From assembly GCA_000149265.1 (NCBI GenBank), contig CH000074.1, forward strand, positions 156,338 to 220,337: DNA of 64,000 nucleotides, read 5' to 3'. Below are positions 36,825-49,047 of this stretch, in pieces. The notes under the pieces were generated by a model, which was not told the DNA's origin, did no database searches, and saw nothing but the letters and a program-made list of their open reading frames with translations. The translations under genes and the position numbers were made by a program. Every line of letters starts with the position of its first letter. Position 1 is the stretch's first letter. This DNA comes from Ciona savignyi (lineage: Eukaryota; Chordata; Ascidiacea; Phlebobranchia; Cionidae).

Positions 36825-37002
36825 CAGTGATGGAATTCAAGAGGTTCGCATGGGTTCGGTCGAACCCGTTTCTTGGAACGTCGGGGATAATCACCGATTC
36901 GATTCTTGCTTTTTTACAGACATTAGACATTTTAGGGAACATGTTGTTATTAAGTACGATACAAAAGATAACCTGTTCTTGAAATTTTGAATCCCATCAC
37001 TG
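36825..37002 (+). mobile_element. hAT-type MITE (176-bp family), unit 5
   Basis: Same ends and TATAACTG duplication, with single-base length differences inside. Confidence 0.8.
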
Positions 37003-39166
37003 TATAACTGTATATATGTTTCAGCACAGCACCACTAACCATGCTGTGCCGTTTCGAGTTGGTGCAATTTTGCTGTATGTCTTAATAAATTGGGTTTGCA
37101 AGTAAGAGATACATATTTTGTATGCAGTAGGTTGGAATCGGTGGTCTATTTAAGTCGGAATAAAATATTTATGTTTATCCCCGTGAATAAAAATCACCGT
37201 GCCATCTGAAACTTGACAAATTTGCCAAATTACCGTTCTCAAAAGTTCGATATAAGTTTGTATTAGTTTGCGGTAAACACCTTTTGTATGATATAATTAT
37301 AATAAACACCTTTTCTACGCAGGAAACGCTTCTAGACACTGTGTAAGCCACTTTATTTCAGCACCTGAGCGATACGTACATTGAGTTGAAATCAAGTATC
37401 CGATAATATTAAAATCAGTACAATAAAAGAAGTAACGAAATAAAAACATTAGTTGCAAATACAAAATAAAGGGGTATTTAATTTGACGCTGGTTATTTCG
37501 GGGCGCGACTGTTGTTTATAATTTGAGCAAAATTCCAAACCATTCGATCTAATGGATTTATACGGATTGTCGAGGTTACACAAAATGTTAAACTGATTTA
37601 AATCCAGAAATCTCCGTCTAAAATGGACGATATTATGACTATATCTTGTGTATTCCCGATTGTCGTTTACCCAATTCGATATAGACACCACATCCTGTGC
37701 CATATCAAATATATCATTGTATAGGAGCAATCTGTTGTCATTTCCCACGGAAATTATAAATCATCCAGCTACCTTAGATTATTTCTACTTACTTGGTTTG
37801 TACTTAATCACACACTTGCAGAAATATTAATGACCCACAGCAGTTGGTACAAACGCTTTGTATTAAAACCACGCGATAATAAGAGATACTCTGTTACCCT
37901 CCGTTCAAAAGTATCAAATAGATTAATTCTATTTTTACTGAAATAGTAATAAGTCGAGATCTATATACCGATAGAATGACAGATTCGCGTAATGATTGGT
38001 ATTTGAAAAACGGTCCTAGTGCCCATCGCTGGTTCAAAACTTAGTGCGGTAATAAAAAGATAAGGAAAAGCAAGGAGAGCAATTGTTTGGCACCGTTGAT
38101 GTCACCACCTGATACTTAAGCAGCTGATAAAAACGACCTTTATAAAATAATCTAATAGTCGTGGCTATGAGGCTAGATGTGGTTAGAAAGAATAAACAAC
38201 TAGACAGTGCCAACAACATGTTAACCACAACTTTTGCAAAATATAATTTATACAGTACACTGTATGTTCCTGCTAAGCAAAAGCGTTTGGATTCCCGGCT
38301 ACCTTTTTAATATTAAACCTGGTATATAGTTTGTACATCCATGGTGTAAAGCATTTATTTCTGCAAGCAGAAAATTAAGGATCCTCAAATTATCTCTACA
38401 CTAGGCATTCGTATTCCTAGGAAACAGTGTTTTAGTATAATTATGGGTTAAACTCGAAGGGAACCCATACTGATGTTACTCCGTTTTTTTTCGCAAGGGA
38501 AATTCGCAAAAGACCCATAAATATAAACACAGCAGTCGTTTTGCGAATGTTCGGCATCGGTTTTTCTATAACAGTCGATATTTCGAAACTGGTAAGGATT
38601 ATTTACTTTAAATTGTAAGGAAAGTTGTAGGTGAATAAAATAAACTGAGAAAGTGGGAAAGTATATACCGCAAGTTACCACCAAAAATCCGTTAACGTTT
38701 ATTATTGTGATTAAAAATGTTTAAAACCATTACTGATTTGCATAAATAATGCTTGGTTGTTTTGGTGGATCTGAACCTGAATAGCTGCAATTTCATTGGT
38801 TGCACTTAAACTTTCTATTATTCTATCGCGGTTGCTTTATGTGCCAAAGAAAGGATTTGACGATATCAATTTATATTTTACGAACCGGTTCTTATATATA
38901 GACCATATAGGCTTATAAGCATGTGTGTAACATAAGTATAATTAAAAGTAAAGTTTGTAGAAGTTTTAGTTCAATTCTTGTTGGTGTCTTCGGTAAGATA
39001 AGTAAAAAGTATATACATTTGTTTACTGACTTATCTGTAACGTAAACATTTGCCGAAAACGAATAAGTTAGAAATTTGAGTTTTTATTAGAAATTGATAA
39101 TTGTACCTGTATTTTTGATATTAATTAGACTCATATTTACTCAGATTATCAGTTTTGAATAAAAAC

Positions 39167-40110
39167 ATGTATATGGTTTATGTACAAATTTCTAAAGTGA
39201 AAAAGAAGAGATTGCTGCCGATTCTTATTTTGCTCTCATTCTGTACATCTGCATTTGTTCTAAGAAGTCGTCGTCTTAACTTCAACGATGCAGAAATTAC
39301 ACGCATTACTTTGGATGATGTGTTTATTACGGTTAAAACAAGCAAGCAATTCCATGACAATCGTCTCAAAGTCATCCTTAATACATGGTTCAACCAAGCA
39401 CGGGAACAAACATACATTATCACAGACGACGATCTAGAATTAAACATCACCACCAACTGACATGCGATTAACAGCGGCTGCGGGAAAACTCATGGACTTT
39501 CAGATTTAAGTTGTAAAACGGGAGTAGAATATGATTTGTACATGAAGAGTGGTAAAAATTGGTGGTGTCATTTTGACGACGACAACTACGTTAATGTTGG
39601 TGGCTTGGTTGATTTATTAAGAGAATTGGACTGGAGAAAAGATGTTTATTTAGGCAGAAGAAGCATATTGACTGACTTTAAGGGACAGTTTCGAGGAAAA
39701 ACTGTATATTTTGTATTCGCTACTATGGGCGCTGGTGTTTGCATTTCAACGGCGTTAGCTGAAAAAATGGAGCCGTGGGCTGGAAACGGTAAATTTCTAG
39801 CGACTTCTAGAGCATTGGGTCACGCAGATGACTGTACTCTAGGGTTCATCATCACCAACCGGTTAAAAGTAAATTTAACCGTCACTAACCTATTTCATTC
39901 GCACATGGAACAACTTGCCAAATTAGATCCTACCACACTACAAAAGCAAGTGGTGTTTGGTCACCGAACACCAAACATCCTAAACATCTCATCCAACCTG
40001 ACCAACACCAAGGTGTTTGATCTAAATGTTGACCCCACCAAGATTTTATTCGGTGCACTGTCTTATACGTCCGAGAATCATTTTTCTGTGAATTTGCCAA
40101 AATGAAGTAA
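39167..40110 (+). pseudogene. Fringe-like gene, unit 6, internal TGA and 3' frameshift
   Basis: The ATG at 39167 opens a frame that meets TGA at 39458-39460, at the position of G98 in the intact copy (GGA to TGA). The same frame stays open after it through all the catalytic motifs. One extra base near 40037 and another near 40075 alter the last 25 residues, and the shifted frame stops at 40105. The same TGA occurs in unit 8. Without readthrough the product would end at 97 residues, before the DDD motif. Confidence 0.85.
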
Positions 40111-40282
40111 TCTGTAGCAGACGACATAAAGTAGTGATACAGTAAAGGCATCAGTGCTGTTTATATCCTAGGCGACAATTTAATAAATGGACATCTTTGA
40201 CTGGCGGTTATTGTGATTTATGCCAGCCTTCAGTCATTTAGATCACACTAATAGGGATACATCAGATTTAACTGTATAACTG

Positions 40283-40458
40283 CAGTGATGGAATTCAAGA
40301 GGTTCGCATGGGTTCGGTCGAACCCGTTCTTGGAACGTCGGAATAATCACCGATCCAATTCTTGCCTTTTTACAGACATTAGACATTTTAGGGAACCTGT
40401 TGTTATTAAGTACGATACAAAAGATAACCTGTTCTTGAAATTTTGAATCCCATCACTG
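40283..40458 (+). mobile_element. 176-bp hAT-type MITE, unit 6
   Basis: Same ends and TATAACTG duplication as in the other units. Confidence 0.85.
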
Positions 40459-41189
40459 TATAACTGTATATATGTTTCAGCACAGCACCACTAACCATGC
40501 TGTGTCGTTTCGAGTTGATGCAATTTTGCTGTATATCTTAATAAATTGGGTTTATTAGTAAGAGATACATATTTTGTATGCAGTAGGTTGGAATCGGTGG
40601 TCTATTTAAGTCGGAATAAAATATTTATGTTTATCCTCGTGAATGAAAAATCACCGTGCCGCCTGAAACTTAACAGATTTACCATATTACCATTCTTAAA
40701 AGATTGATATAAGTTTGTATTAGTTTGCGGTAAACACCTTTTGTATGATATAATTATAATAAACACCTTTTCTACGCAGGAAACGCTTTTAGACACTGTG
40801 TAAGCCAGTTTATTTCAGCACCTGAGCGATACGTACATTGAGACGATACGCAGGTACAAACCATGCGAATCAAAAGGCTGATATATGTGGCGAGGGGTGA
40901 CGTGGTAGCTTCTTTATTAGCAGTAACACACAATAAAAAGGAACTGGTTGCAGAAACCCAAAGCGTCCAGCCACAAAAAGAAGATGAAAAAGGCAGTGCG
41001 TAATGACGTCACATTATGTAAAATGGATGACAGGAGGTCGCTACAAGTTGTTTATTGAACTGTGAGCAATATTGAAATCAAGTATCCGACAAAATTAAAA
41101 TCAGATCAATTTTAAGAAGTAAAAAAATAAAAATATTAGTTGCAACTGCAAAATAAGGGGGTATTTAATTTGACGCTGGTTATTACGGG

Positions 41190-42019
41190 GCGCGACTGTT
41201 GTTTATAATTTGAGCGAAATTCCAAACCATTCGATACAATGGGTTTATACGGGTTGTCGAGGTTGCACAAAATGTTGTGTTAAATCCATGCAGCTCTGTC
41301 TAAAAATGGCGATTTTCTAACCATATACTGTATTTTGTGCATTCTCTATTGTCGTTTACCCAATCCGGCATAAACACCACATCCTGTACCATATCAATAA
41401 ACTATTATTATACTTGAGCAATCTGTTGCCATTTACATCGGAAGTTATAAATCATCCAGCTATCTAAGGATATTTCCACCTTTTTGATTTGTACTTAATC
41501 ACACACTTGCAATCAAACAAAAATTAATGACCCACAGCAGTTTGTACAACCGTTTTGTATTAAAACTGGCCNNNNNNNNNNNNNNNNNNNNNNNNNNNNN
41601 NNNNNNNNNNNNNNNNNNNNNNNNNNNNNNNNNNNNNNNNNNNNNNNNNNNNNNNNNNNNNNNNNNNNNNNCGTACATTGAGACAATACATATGTGCAAA
41701 CCATGCACATCAAAAGGCTGATATATGTAGGAGGTGAAGTGGCAGATTCTTTATTAGCAGTAACACACTAATGAAAAGCAATTCGTTGAATAAACCCAAA
41801 GCGGCCAGCCACAAAAAGAAGATAAAAAAGGCAATGCGTAATGACGTCACACATTATGTAAAATGGATGACAGGAGGTCGCTACAAGAGATTTATTGAAC
41901 TGTCAGCAATATTGAAATAAATTATCCGACAAAATTAAAATCAGTACATTTAAGAAGTAAATAAAAACATTAGTTGTAAATGCAAAATAAAGTGGTATTT
42001 AATTTGACGCTGGTTATTA
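41190..42019 (+). repeat. Unit 7, collapsed: both edges present, middle in the gap
   Basis: The sequence to 41571 matches the first part of a unit (through the ACCCACAGCAGTTTGTACAA region). The sequence from 41672 matches the last part of a unit (CGTACATTGAGAC onward) and runs into the next unit start near 42020. About 3 kb that should include a Fringe gene is not represented. Confidence 0.8.
41572..41671. other. Assembly gap of 100 N hiding most of a unit
   Basis: A placeholder run of exactly 100 N. Its flanks come from opposite ends of a repeat unit, so the true missing length should be kilobases. Confidence 0.9.
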
Positions 42020-43003
42020 CGGGGCGCGACTGTTGTTTATAATTTTAGCAAATTTCAAACCAACTCGATTTATTGGCTTTATACGGGTTGTCATTGTAAC
42101 AAAACATGTTAAACTGATTTAAATCCATAAAGCCTCTGTCTAAAATGGGCGATGTTCTGACCGTGTATTGTGCGTTATCGATTGTCGTTTACCCAATTCG
42201 ATATAAACACCACATTCTGTGCCATATCAATGAAATATTATTATACTTGAGCAATCTGTTGTCATTACCCACGGAAGTTATAAATCATCCAGCTATCTAA
42301 GAATATTTCTACTTATTTGATTTGTACTTAATCACACACTTGCAATCAAATAAGAATTAATGACACACATCATTTTGCACAACCGGTTTGTATTAACACT
42401 GGCCCACGACGCGATAATAAGAGATACTCTGTTACCCTCCCGTTCAAAAGTATCAAATAAACTAATTGTATTTTAACTGAAATAGTAATAAGCAGAGGTC
42501 TATATACCGATAGAATGTCAGATTCGCGTACTGAATTGCATTTGAAAAACGGTCCTAGTGCCCATCGCTGGTTCGAAACTTAGTGCGATAATAAAAAGGA
42601 AAAGTAAGTAAAAGCAGAGAGAGCGGTTGTTTAGCACAGTTGGTGTCACCACCTGATACTTAAGCAGCTGATAAATCGACCTTTATAAAAGAATCTAATA
42701 GTCGTGGCTATGAGGCTATAGGTGAGGTAAGAAAGAATAAACAACTAGACCGTGGTAACTACATGTTAACCACAATTTTTTGTAAAATATAGTTTGTACA
42801 GTACACTGTATGTTGCTGCCAAGCAAGAGCGTTTGGATCCTCGGTTACCCCTTTAAAATTACACCTGGTATATATTTTGTACATCCACGGTGTATATCGT
42901 TTGTTTCTGCAAACAGAAAATAAAGGATCCTCGAATTATCTATCTGCACTAGGCATTCGTATTCCTATGAAACAGTGTGTTAGTATATTTATGGGTTCCC
43001 TAA

Positions 43004-43310
43004 AATCCGGAGGGATTTTGTTCGTCACACTCGTGACCGTTTTATGTGCGACGCGCTCGTGACAGGCATATTATGTCGCCAGATTATAGACATGAAAGGG
43101 TTATCCAATCAGGTTAAAACTTACAGGAATTTGAACTGACAAGTTCTTATTTTGCAACGACTTATTTTGCAACGTTCTTATTTAATTTTAGAAAATCCGC
43201 AATGAAAATTCCCGCTATCGAAAAAATGTGAAAAAAGACCTATCTTTTGAAGTATTTAGATAAAATTGATAGATGTACAACAAGGATTAGAAAAACATAA
43301 ATAGAATTTA
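43004..43310. repeat. Dispersed unclassified repeat inside unit 8
   Basis: This segment replaces sequence found in units 3 and 6. It shares GTGACAGGCATA, ATGTCGCC and GGTTAAAACTT motifs with stretches at 47.8-48.3 and 63.4-64.0 kb. No coding sequence or clear termini. Confidence 0.5.
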
Positions 43311-44265
43311 AATTGCCCCGTGTTTCCGGGTAAATACCTCAAAATAGAAGTCTAAACGATCCTAAACACTCTTATTAAGCGTATAAATGAGGTGGAAACA
43401 AAGATTTGATAAATATTAAAAATGTTAATACAAGAGAAAAAATATTCGTTTGTCCCACACCTATCTTTAATTGTTTTCGGGGGAATCCCCATTTAGTAAA
43501 TTCCACAGATATTTGTGATCGGACACATTTATGCTTATATATTAAGAAAGAAAATGTCCAATCGAGTTAACTCTTCTGGTGGTGTTAGCTAATATGGTTT
43601 GAATCTACAGTGGAAAATTCTGGGTAAATTGCGCAAGGGAAATTCACGAGAGACCAACAAATATAAACACAGCAGTCGTTTTGCGAATGTTCGGCATCGG
43701 TTATTCTATAACAATCGATATTTCTGAACTGGTGATGATTATTTACTTTAAATTGTAAGAAAAGTTGTAGGTGAATAAAATAAACTGAGAAAGTGGGAAA
43801 CTATATACCGCAAGTAATTAACGAAATCCGTTAACCTTTATTATTGTGGTTAAAAATGTTTTAAACCCGTTAATGATTTCCATATAACGCTTGTTAATGA
43901 TTTGCTTATAACGCTTTTTATTGTATAGCGGTTGCTTTATGTGATTAAGAAAGGATTTGACAATATCAATTCATCTATAACGAACCGGTCATATATATCT
44001 TCTATATAGGCTTATAAGCATGTGTGTAACATAAGTATAATCAAAAGTAGAGTTTGTAGGAGTTTTAGTTCAATTCTTGTTGCTGTATTCGGTAAGATAA
44101 GTACAAAGTATATACATATGTTTACTGACTTATCTGTAACGTAAACATTTGCCGAAAACGAATAAGTTAGAAATTTGAGTTTTTAATAGAAATTGATAAT
44201 TGTACCTGTATTTTTGATATTTATTAGACTCGCTTTTACTCAGATTATCAGTTTTGAATAAAAAC

Positions 44266-45207
44266 ATGTATTTGGTTTATGTACAAATTTTTAAAGTAAA
44301 AAAAAAGAGATTGCTGGCGATTCTTATTTTGCTTTCTTTCTGTATATCTGCATTTGTGCTAAGAAGTCGTCGTCTTAACTTCAACGATGCAGAAATTACA
44401 CAAATAACTTTGGATGATGTGTTTATTACGATTAAAACAAGCAAGCAATTCCATGACACTCGTCTCAAAGTCATTCTTAATACGTGGTTCAACCAAGCAC
44501 GGGAACAAACCTACATTATCACAGACGACGATCTAGAATTAAACATCACCACCAACTGACATGCGATTAACAGCGGCTGCGGGAAAACTCATGGACTTTC
44601 AGATTTAAGTTGTAAAACGGGGGTAGAATATGATTTGTACATGAAGAGTGGTAAAAATTGGTGGTGTCATTTTGACGACGACAACTACGTTAATGTTGGT
44701 GGCTTGGTTGATTTATTAAGAGAATTGGACTGGAGAAAAGATGTTTATTTAGGCAGAAGAAGCATATTGACTGACTTTAAGGGACAGTTTCGAGGAAAAA
44801 CTGTATATTTTGTATTCGCTACTATGGGCGCTGGTGTTTGCATTTCAACGGCGTTAGCTGAAAAAATGGAGCCGTGGGCTGGAAACGGTAAATTTCTAGC
44901 GACTTCTAGAGCATTGGGTCACGCAGATGACTGTACTCTAGGGTTCATCATCACCAACCGGTTAAAAGTAAATTTAACCGTCACTAACCTATTTCATTCG
45001 CACATGGAACAACTTGCCAAATTAGATCCTACCACACTACAAAAGCAAGTGGTGTTTGGTCACCGAACACCAAACATCCTAAACATCTCATCCAACCTGA
45101 CCAACACCAAGGTGTTTGATCTAAATGTTGACCCCACAAGATTTTATTCGGTGCACTGTCTTATACGTCCGGAATCATTTTTCTGTGAATTTGCCAAAAT
45201 GAAGTAA
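44266..45207 (+). pseudogene. Fringe-like gene, unit 8, single internal TGA
   Basis: The ATG at 44266 and the family TAA at 45207 frame a full-length copy. The only break is TGA at 44557-44559, at the same codon as in unit 6 (position 98 of the intact protein). Everything after it remains open, including the DDD motif and both C-terminal cysteines. This means either very recent loss or reading from a downstream ATG at 44641, which would give a protein lacking the membrane anchor and the first part of the domain. Confidence 0.85.
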
Positions 45208-45379
45208 TCTGTAGCAGACGACATAAAATAGTGATAAAGTGCAACCATCAGTGTTGTTTATATCCTAGGCGACAATTTAATAAATGGACATCTTTGACTA
45301 GCGGTTATTGTGATTTTTGCCAGCCTTCAGTCATTTAGATCACACTAATAGGGATACATCAGATTTAACTGTATAACTG

Positions 45380-45555
45380 CAGTGATGGAATTCAAGAGGT
45401 TCTCATGGGTTCGGTCGAACCCGTTCTTGGAACGTCGGGATAATCACCGATCCGATTCTTGCCTTTTTACAGACATTAGACATTTTAGGGAACCTGTTGT
45501 TATTAAGTACGATACAAAAGATAACCTGTTCTTAACATTTTGAATCCCATCACTG
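45380..45555 (+). mobile_element. 176-bp hAT-type MITE, unit 8
   Basis: Same ends and TATAACTG duplication as in the other units. Confidence 0.85.
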
Positions 45556-46294
45556 TATAACTGTATATATCTGTTTCAGCACAGCACCACTAACCATGCT
45601 GTGCCGTTTCGAGTTGATGTAATTTTGCTGTATGTCTTAATAAATTGGGTTTGTTAGTAAGAGATACATATTTTGTATGCAGTAGGTTGGAATCGGTGGT
45701 CTATTTAAGTCGGATAGAATAGGTTAGGATATTTATGTTTATCCCCGTGAATGAAAAATCACCGTGCCGTCTGAAACTTGACATATTTGCCAAATTACCG
45801 TTCTCAAAAGTTCGTTATAAGTTTGTATTAGTTTGCGGTAAACACCTTTTGTATGATATAATGATAATAAACACCTTTTCTACACAGGAAACGCTTCTAG
45901 ACACTGTGTAAGCCACTTTATTTCAGCACCTGAGCGATACGTACATTGAGACGATACACAGGTGCAAACCATGCACATCAAAAGGCTGATATATGTAGGA
46001 GGTGAAGTGGCAGCTTCTTTATTAGCAGTAACACAAAATAAAAAGAAACTAGTTGCATAAACCCAAAGCGACCAGCCACAAAAAGAAGATGAAAAAGGCA
46101 GTGCGTAATGACGTCACATTATGTAAAATGGATGACGGAAGGTCGCTACAAGATATTTATTGAACTGTGAGCAATATTGAAATCAAGTATCCGACAAAAT
46201 TAAAATCAGATCAATTTAAGAAGTAAAAAAATAAAAACATTAGTTGCAAATACAAAATAAAGGGGTATTTAATTTGACGCTGGTGATTACGGGA

Positions 46295-47284
46295 CCTTTT
46301 TCGTGGTATCTGCAACAGGAGTTTTTAACCCATCCCATTCGCCACCAATTAAAACGTGACAGTGATTAACATGTGATAGTCATTCTCTAGTTTTGTTCAT
46401 GATTGCATGCAATACGTTGCTAGATGGCAGGAATATTCGTGCGTAGAGTATGCCTTTAAACCTACAATGGCTTTCGCATGTACAACACTTCGTTGGTGCG
46501 GCTTTTGAGTTGCGTTGTCATCCGTAACAAAAAATGCTATGGGATCCAGGAATTTAACGTCAGCCAGTTTAAAGTTTACTTTGTATAAATAGGTGAAAGT
46601 ATGATATATTCCATTTGGTTAATTGCCGAATCCACTGGTTTAATGGTTTCTACCAATATATTAAGAACGGCTCAACAATATATAACACTATGCAATAGCT
46701 ACGGCAACTCAGCAATGAACACGATGTAATCTGACGATTACCCGTGTGATAACGCCCCTTGCGTTTTCTCAATAATGGTGATGGAAATAAATTTCGTAAA
46801 ATAATTAAAGGCCAAAAACCTATTCAACCGATGGTGTTCACAGATTATTTTCAGCAATTACTTTGGAACAGAGAATGGTCCATTCATATCTGCAGAGTTC
46901 TTCAAGTTTGCCTTATTACCCCAGGATATGATTACATTGATATATTACATTATTTAATGGGCGACAGCTTTTATGTATGCCCCAATTGAGTCTTGGTACG
47001 GTAATTTACAATATTTAAGATAACAATTTCACGTAGTTTCAAATAAACCTATATCAAAATAGTTGATCTTTGAACTAAGTCATGTCCCCAGAATTGCAGA
47101 AAAATGATAGCACTTTTTTATTTAAATGATATTTTAATGTTGATAGTTATCGCAACTCTGAACTACCCTTCATGTTACAGTAGGTGGCAGTCATTTAATG
47201 ATATAAACTAATAATAACCTTCATCTGAACAGAATCGTTCACAAAACATCGAGTAATTCAGGCCTTCTGTACACGAACAAACTT
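46295..47284. other. Flank right of the array, with a degenerate family B SINE
   Basis: Unique sequence begins after GACGCTGGTGATTACGGG. A decayed family B SINE in + orientation can be seen at about 46625-46795 (GATTACCCGTGTGATAACGC). No gene was recognised. Confidence 0.5.
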
Positions 47285-47352
47285 ATCCGACCGGTTAATT
47301 GGTCTGGTGGTTTAGTGCAACGCCTCTCAACCGAAGGGGTTGCAGGTGCTCG
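47285..47352 (+). mobile_element. Family B SINE head fragment
   Basis: CCGACCGGTTAATTGGTCTGG through the A-box TGGTTTAGTGCAACGCC, then truncated soon after GGGTTGCAGGTGC. Confidence 0.6.
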
Positions 47353-47667
47353 TGTCACACTTGTCACTTGCTTTCCTACGCATGTTGTTGTCAAAATTAA
47401 CCCCGTTATATGTATCCAGGGTAAATGCAACTAAGAACGACGCGATTGTAATGAACATTTTCTCCGACCTTTGGAAAATATTTGCGTATCAGGGAATTCC
47501 CCGTTTCAGCAACTTTGCAAAATGACCTGCTTATGACTCGATGGACCAGGTGAAGAGTCAACCCAATTATTTTTTTCGTCTCTTCAGTATTATTTTTATT
47601 TCTATAATATAAGAATCACCGTTTCGAATTTTAGCGCTATACAGAACTACAAAAAATAATTGGTGCG

Positions 47668-47712
47668 ACTGTTTTTACCGAGCCAAGTTTCGAACCCATG
47701 GTGGGTTCGTAT
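47668..47712 (-). mobile_element. Family A SINE 3' fragment
   Basis: ACCGAGCCAAGTTTCGAACC and CATGGTGGGTTCG match the B-box half of family A in reverse orientation. Confidence 0.6.
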
Positions 47713-47799
47713 TGATCAGATTTGGTTAAAATGTTAGTTTTCTATCCACCGCTGTATCATTAAGCAAAAAACTAAAATACGTAGGGGTATACTCTAAAA

Positions 47800-48260
47800 A
47801 TTATGATTTGTTTCTATAAATCATGATTGTAACAGGCATGCCATATCGCCCCGACATCTCCAACAAGCAATCGTCAAATCGGTTTAAAACTGTATGAATT
47901 GTCAGATAACATGACCCAAACATGTAAAAACAGAAACTTATGTACTAAACCCAGAGGAATTTCCCTGAAATAATGAACAACTTAATCGGGCTTTTTGGGG
48001 AATTTAGCTTTATTTCAATACAGCGCTTGACAAGAGGCTTAAATTTAAAACATTTGTGGTAAAAGTTCGTAAATCTAACACGATTATTCTTTTTATTAAC
48101 TAAACATGGAAAATAAGTTTGGTTTGATAACTATGGGACCCATGCGTTTATAATTGCAGAAACAAAATTATGGCGTCCGGTTAAAACTTTCTGGAATGTT
48201 GAATAACATGGACCTGACGAGCACAAAACAAACTAAAATGATCTTCTAGAAAACTACATT
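47800..48260. repeat. Dispersed unclassified repeat
   Basis: Shares TGTAACAGGCATGCCATATC, CCCATGCGTTTATAATTGCA and GGTTAAAACTTTCTGGAATG sequences with 63.4-64.0 kb and parts with 43.0-43.3 kb. AT-rich, no coding sequence. Confidence 0.55.
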
Positions 48261-49047
48261 AATTCTTTAATAAGTTATCTGACAATAGACTATTAGCAAG
48301 TGGTAATGTTGTATTATGATTTATTATCAAGTTTTGTGTTTAAATATTCAGATAATTTGTTAAACAGTGTTACATACACATAACGTGTTTCCTTAGTCTC
48401 TATAACCGTAAGGCATATAAATCTAGCAAAGTATGTATGCAAAAAGAATATCGAAAATGAAGTTGATATTATTCAAGCATTTGTATAAATTACAGCTTTT
48501 ATGAAACTAGCAAAACTTTAATTTCAAAGTATAAAACATATCTTACGTTTTATACATAACTACTGTTTAAAAATAAAAGGTAATTTGGAACAACTAAAGA
48601 GTTAAAAGATGAATATATCGTATTGTTGTTGCAGTAGTGAATTACAAAGAATTTCTATCCCCGTAACATATAACAGTAACCCTTTCAGACCAATTGGTCA
48701 TTAAGTGTAATAGTATGTGCCAAATAGCGAGTTATCAGAGAAATGTGTTGTACTTGATAGAGATTTAGTTCACTTTTTTTCTTTTTTTCATTACACCATA
48801 ATTAAAAATAACCTAAACAAAGTTGGAATCTATAGGTTTTAAATTTAAACTGCTTGTAGTAGTTGGCAAATATAGCATGAGTTTGATTTGCGATCCAATT
48901 TATTGCGTTAATCTCAATGCGGAAACTAAAAACAATCAATGAAAATAAATCAAATTCGATTTAATTTAAAATTTGTTTCTAATAATTGCTTAATACATGG
49001 TGAGATTTGTGTTATCTACATGATGCAATCTGGTTTGCTAGTATAGC
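48261..49047. other. Intergenic, nothing recognised
   Basis: AT-rich sequence downstream of the minus-strand TSP1-DOMON gene. Presumably includes its 3' UTR. Confidence 0.4.

Larger units (their letters stand above)
13878..46294 (+). repeat. Tandem array of at least eight Fringe-bearing units
   Basis: Head-to-tail units of about 3.7-4.4 kb start at a shared GCGCGACTGTTGTTTATAAT sequence and end in TTTGACGCTGGTTATTTCGG. Approximate unit bounds are U1 13878-20980 (enlarged by inserts), U2 20981-25239, U3 25240-29000, U4 29001-33369, U5 33370-37502, U6 37503-41189, U7 41190-42019 (mostly lost in a gap) and U8 42020-46294. From left to right most units carry a short minus-strand open frame, a decayed family A SINE piece, sometimes a GGCACGCG-rich MITE, the Fringe gene, a 176-bp hAT-type MITE, a family B SINE tail and a CRE-like TGACGTCA. 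Copies are highly similar by eye, which fits recent duplication or gene conversion. Confidence 0.9.

Noticed and set aside
39458..39460. TGA read as selenocysteine in units 6 and 8
   Set aside because: The other copies have a glycine codon here, the site is not a catalytic cysteine position, and no SECIS-like element was noticed. A nonsense change is simpler.
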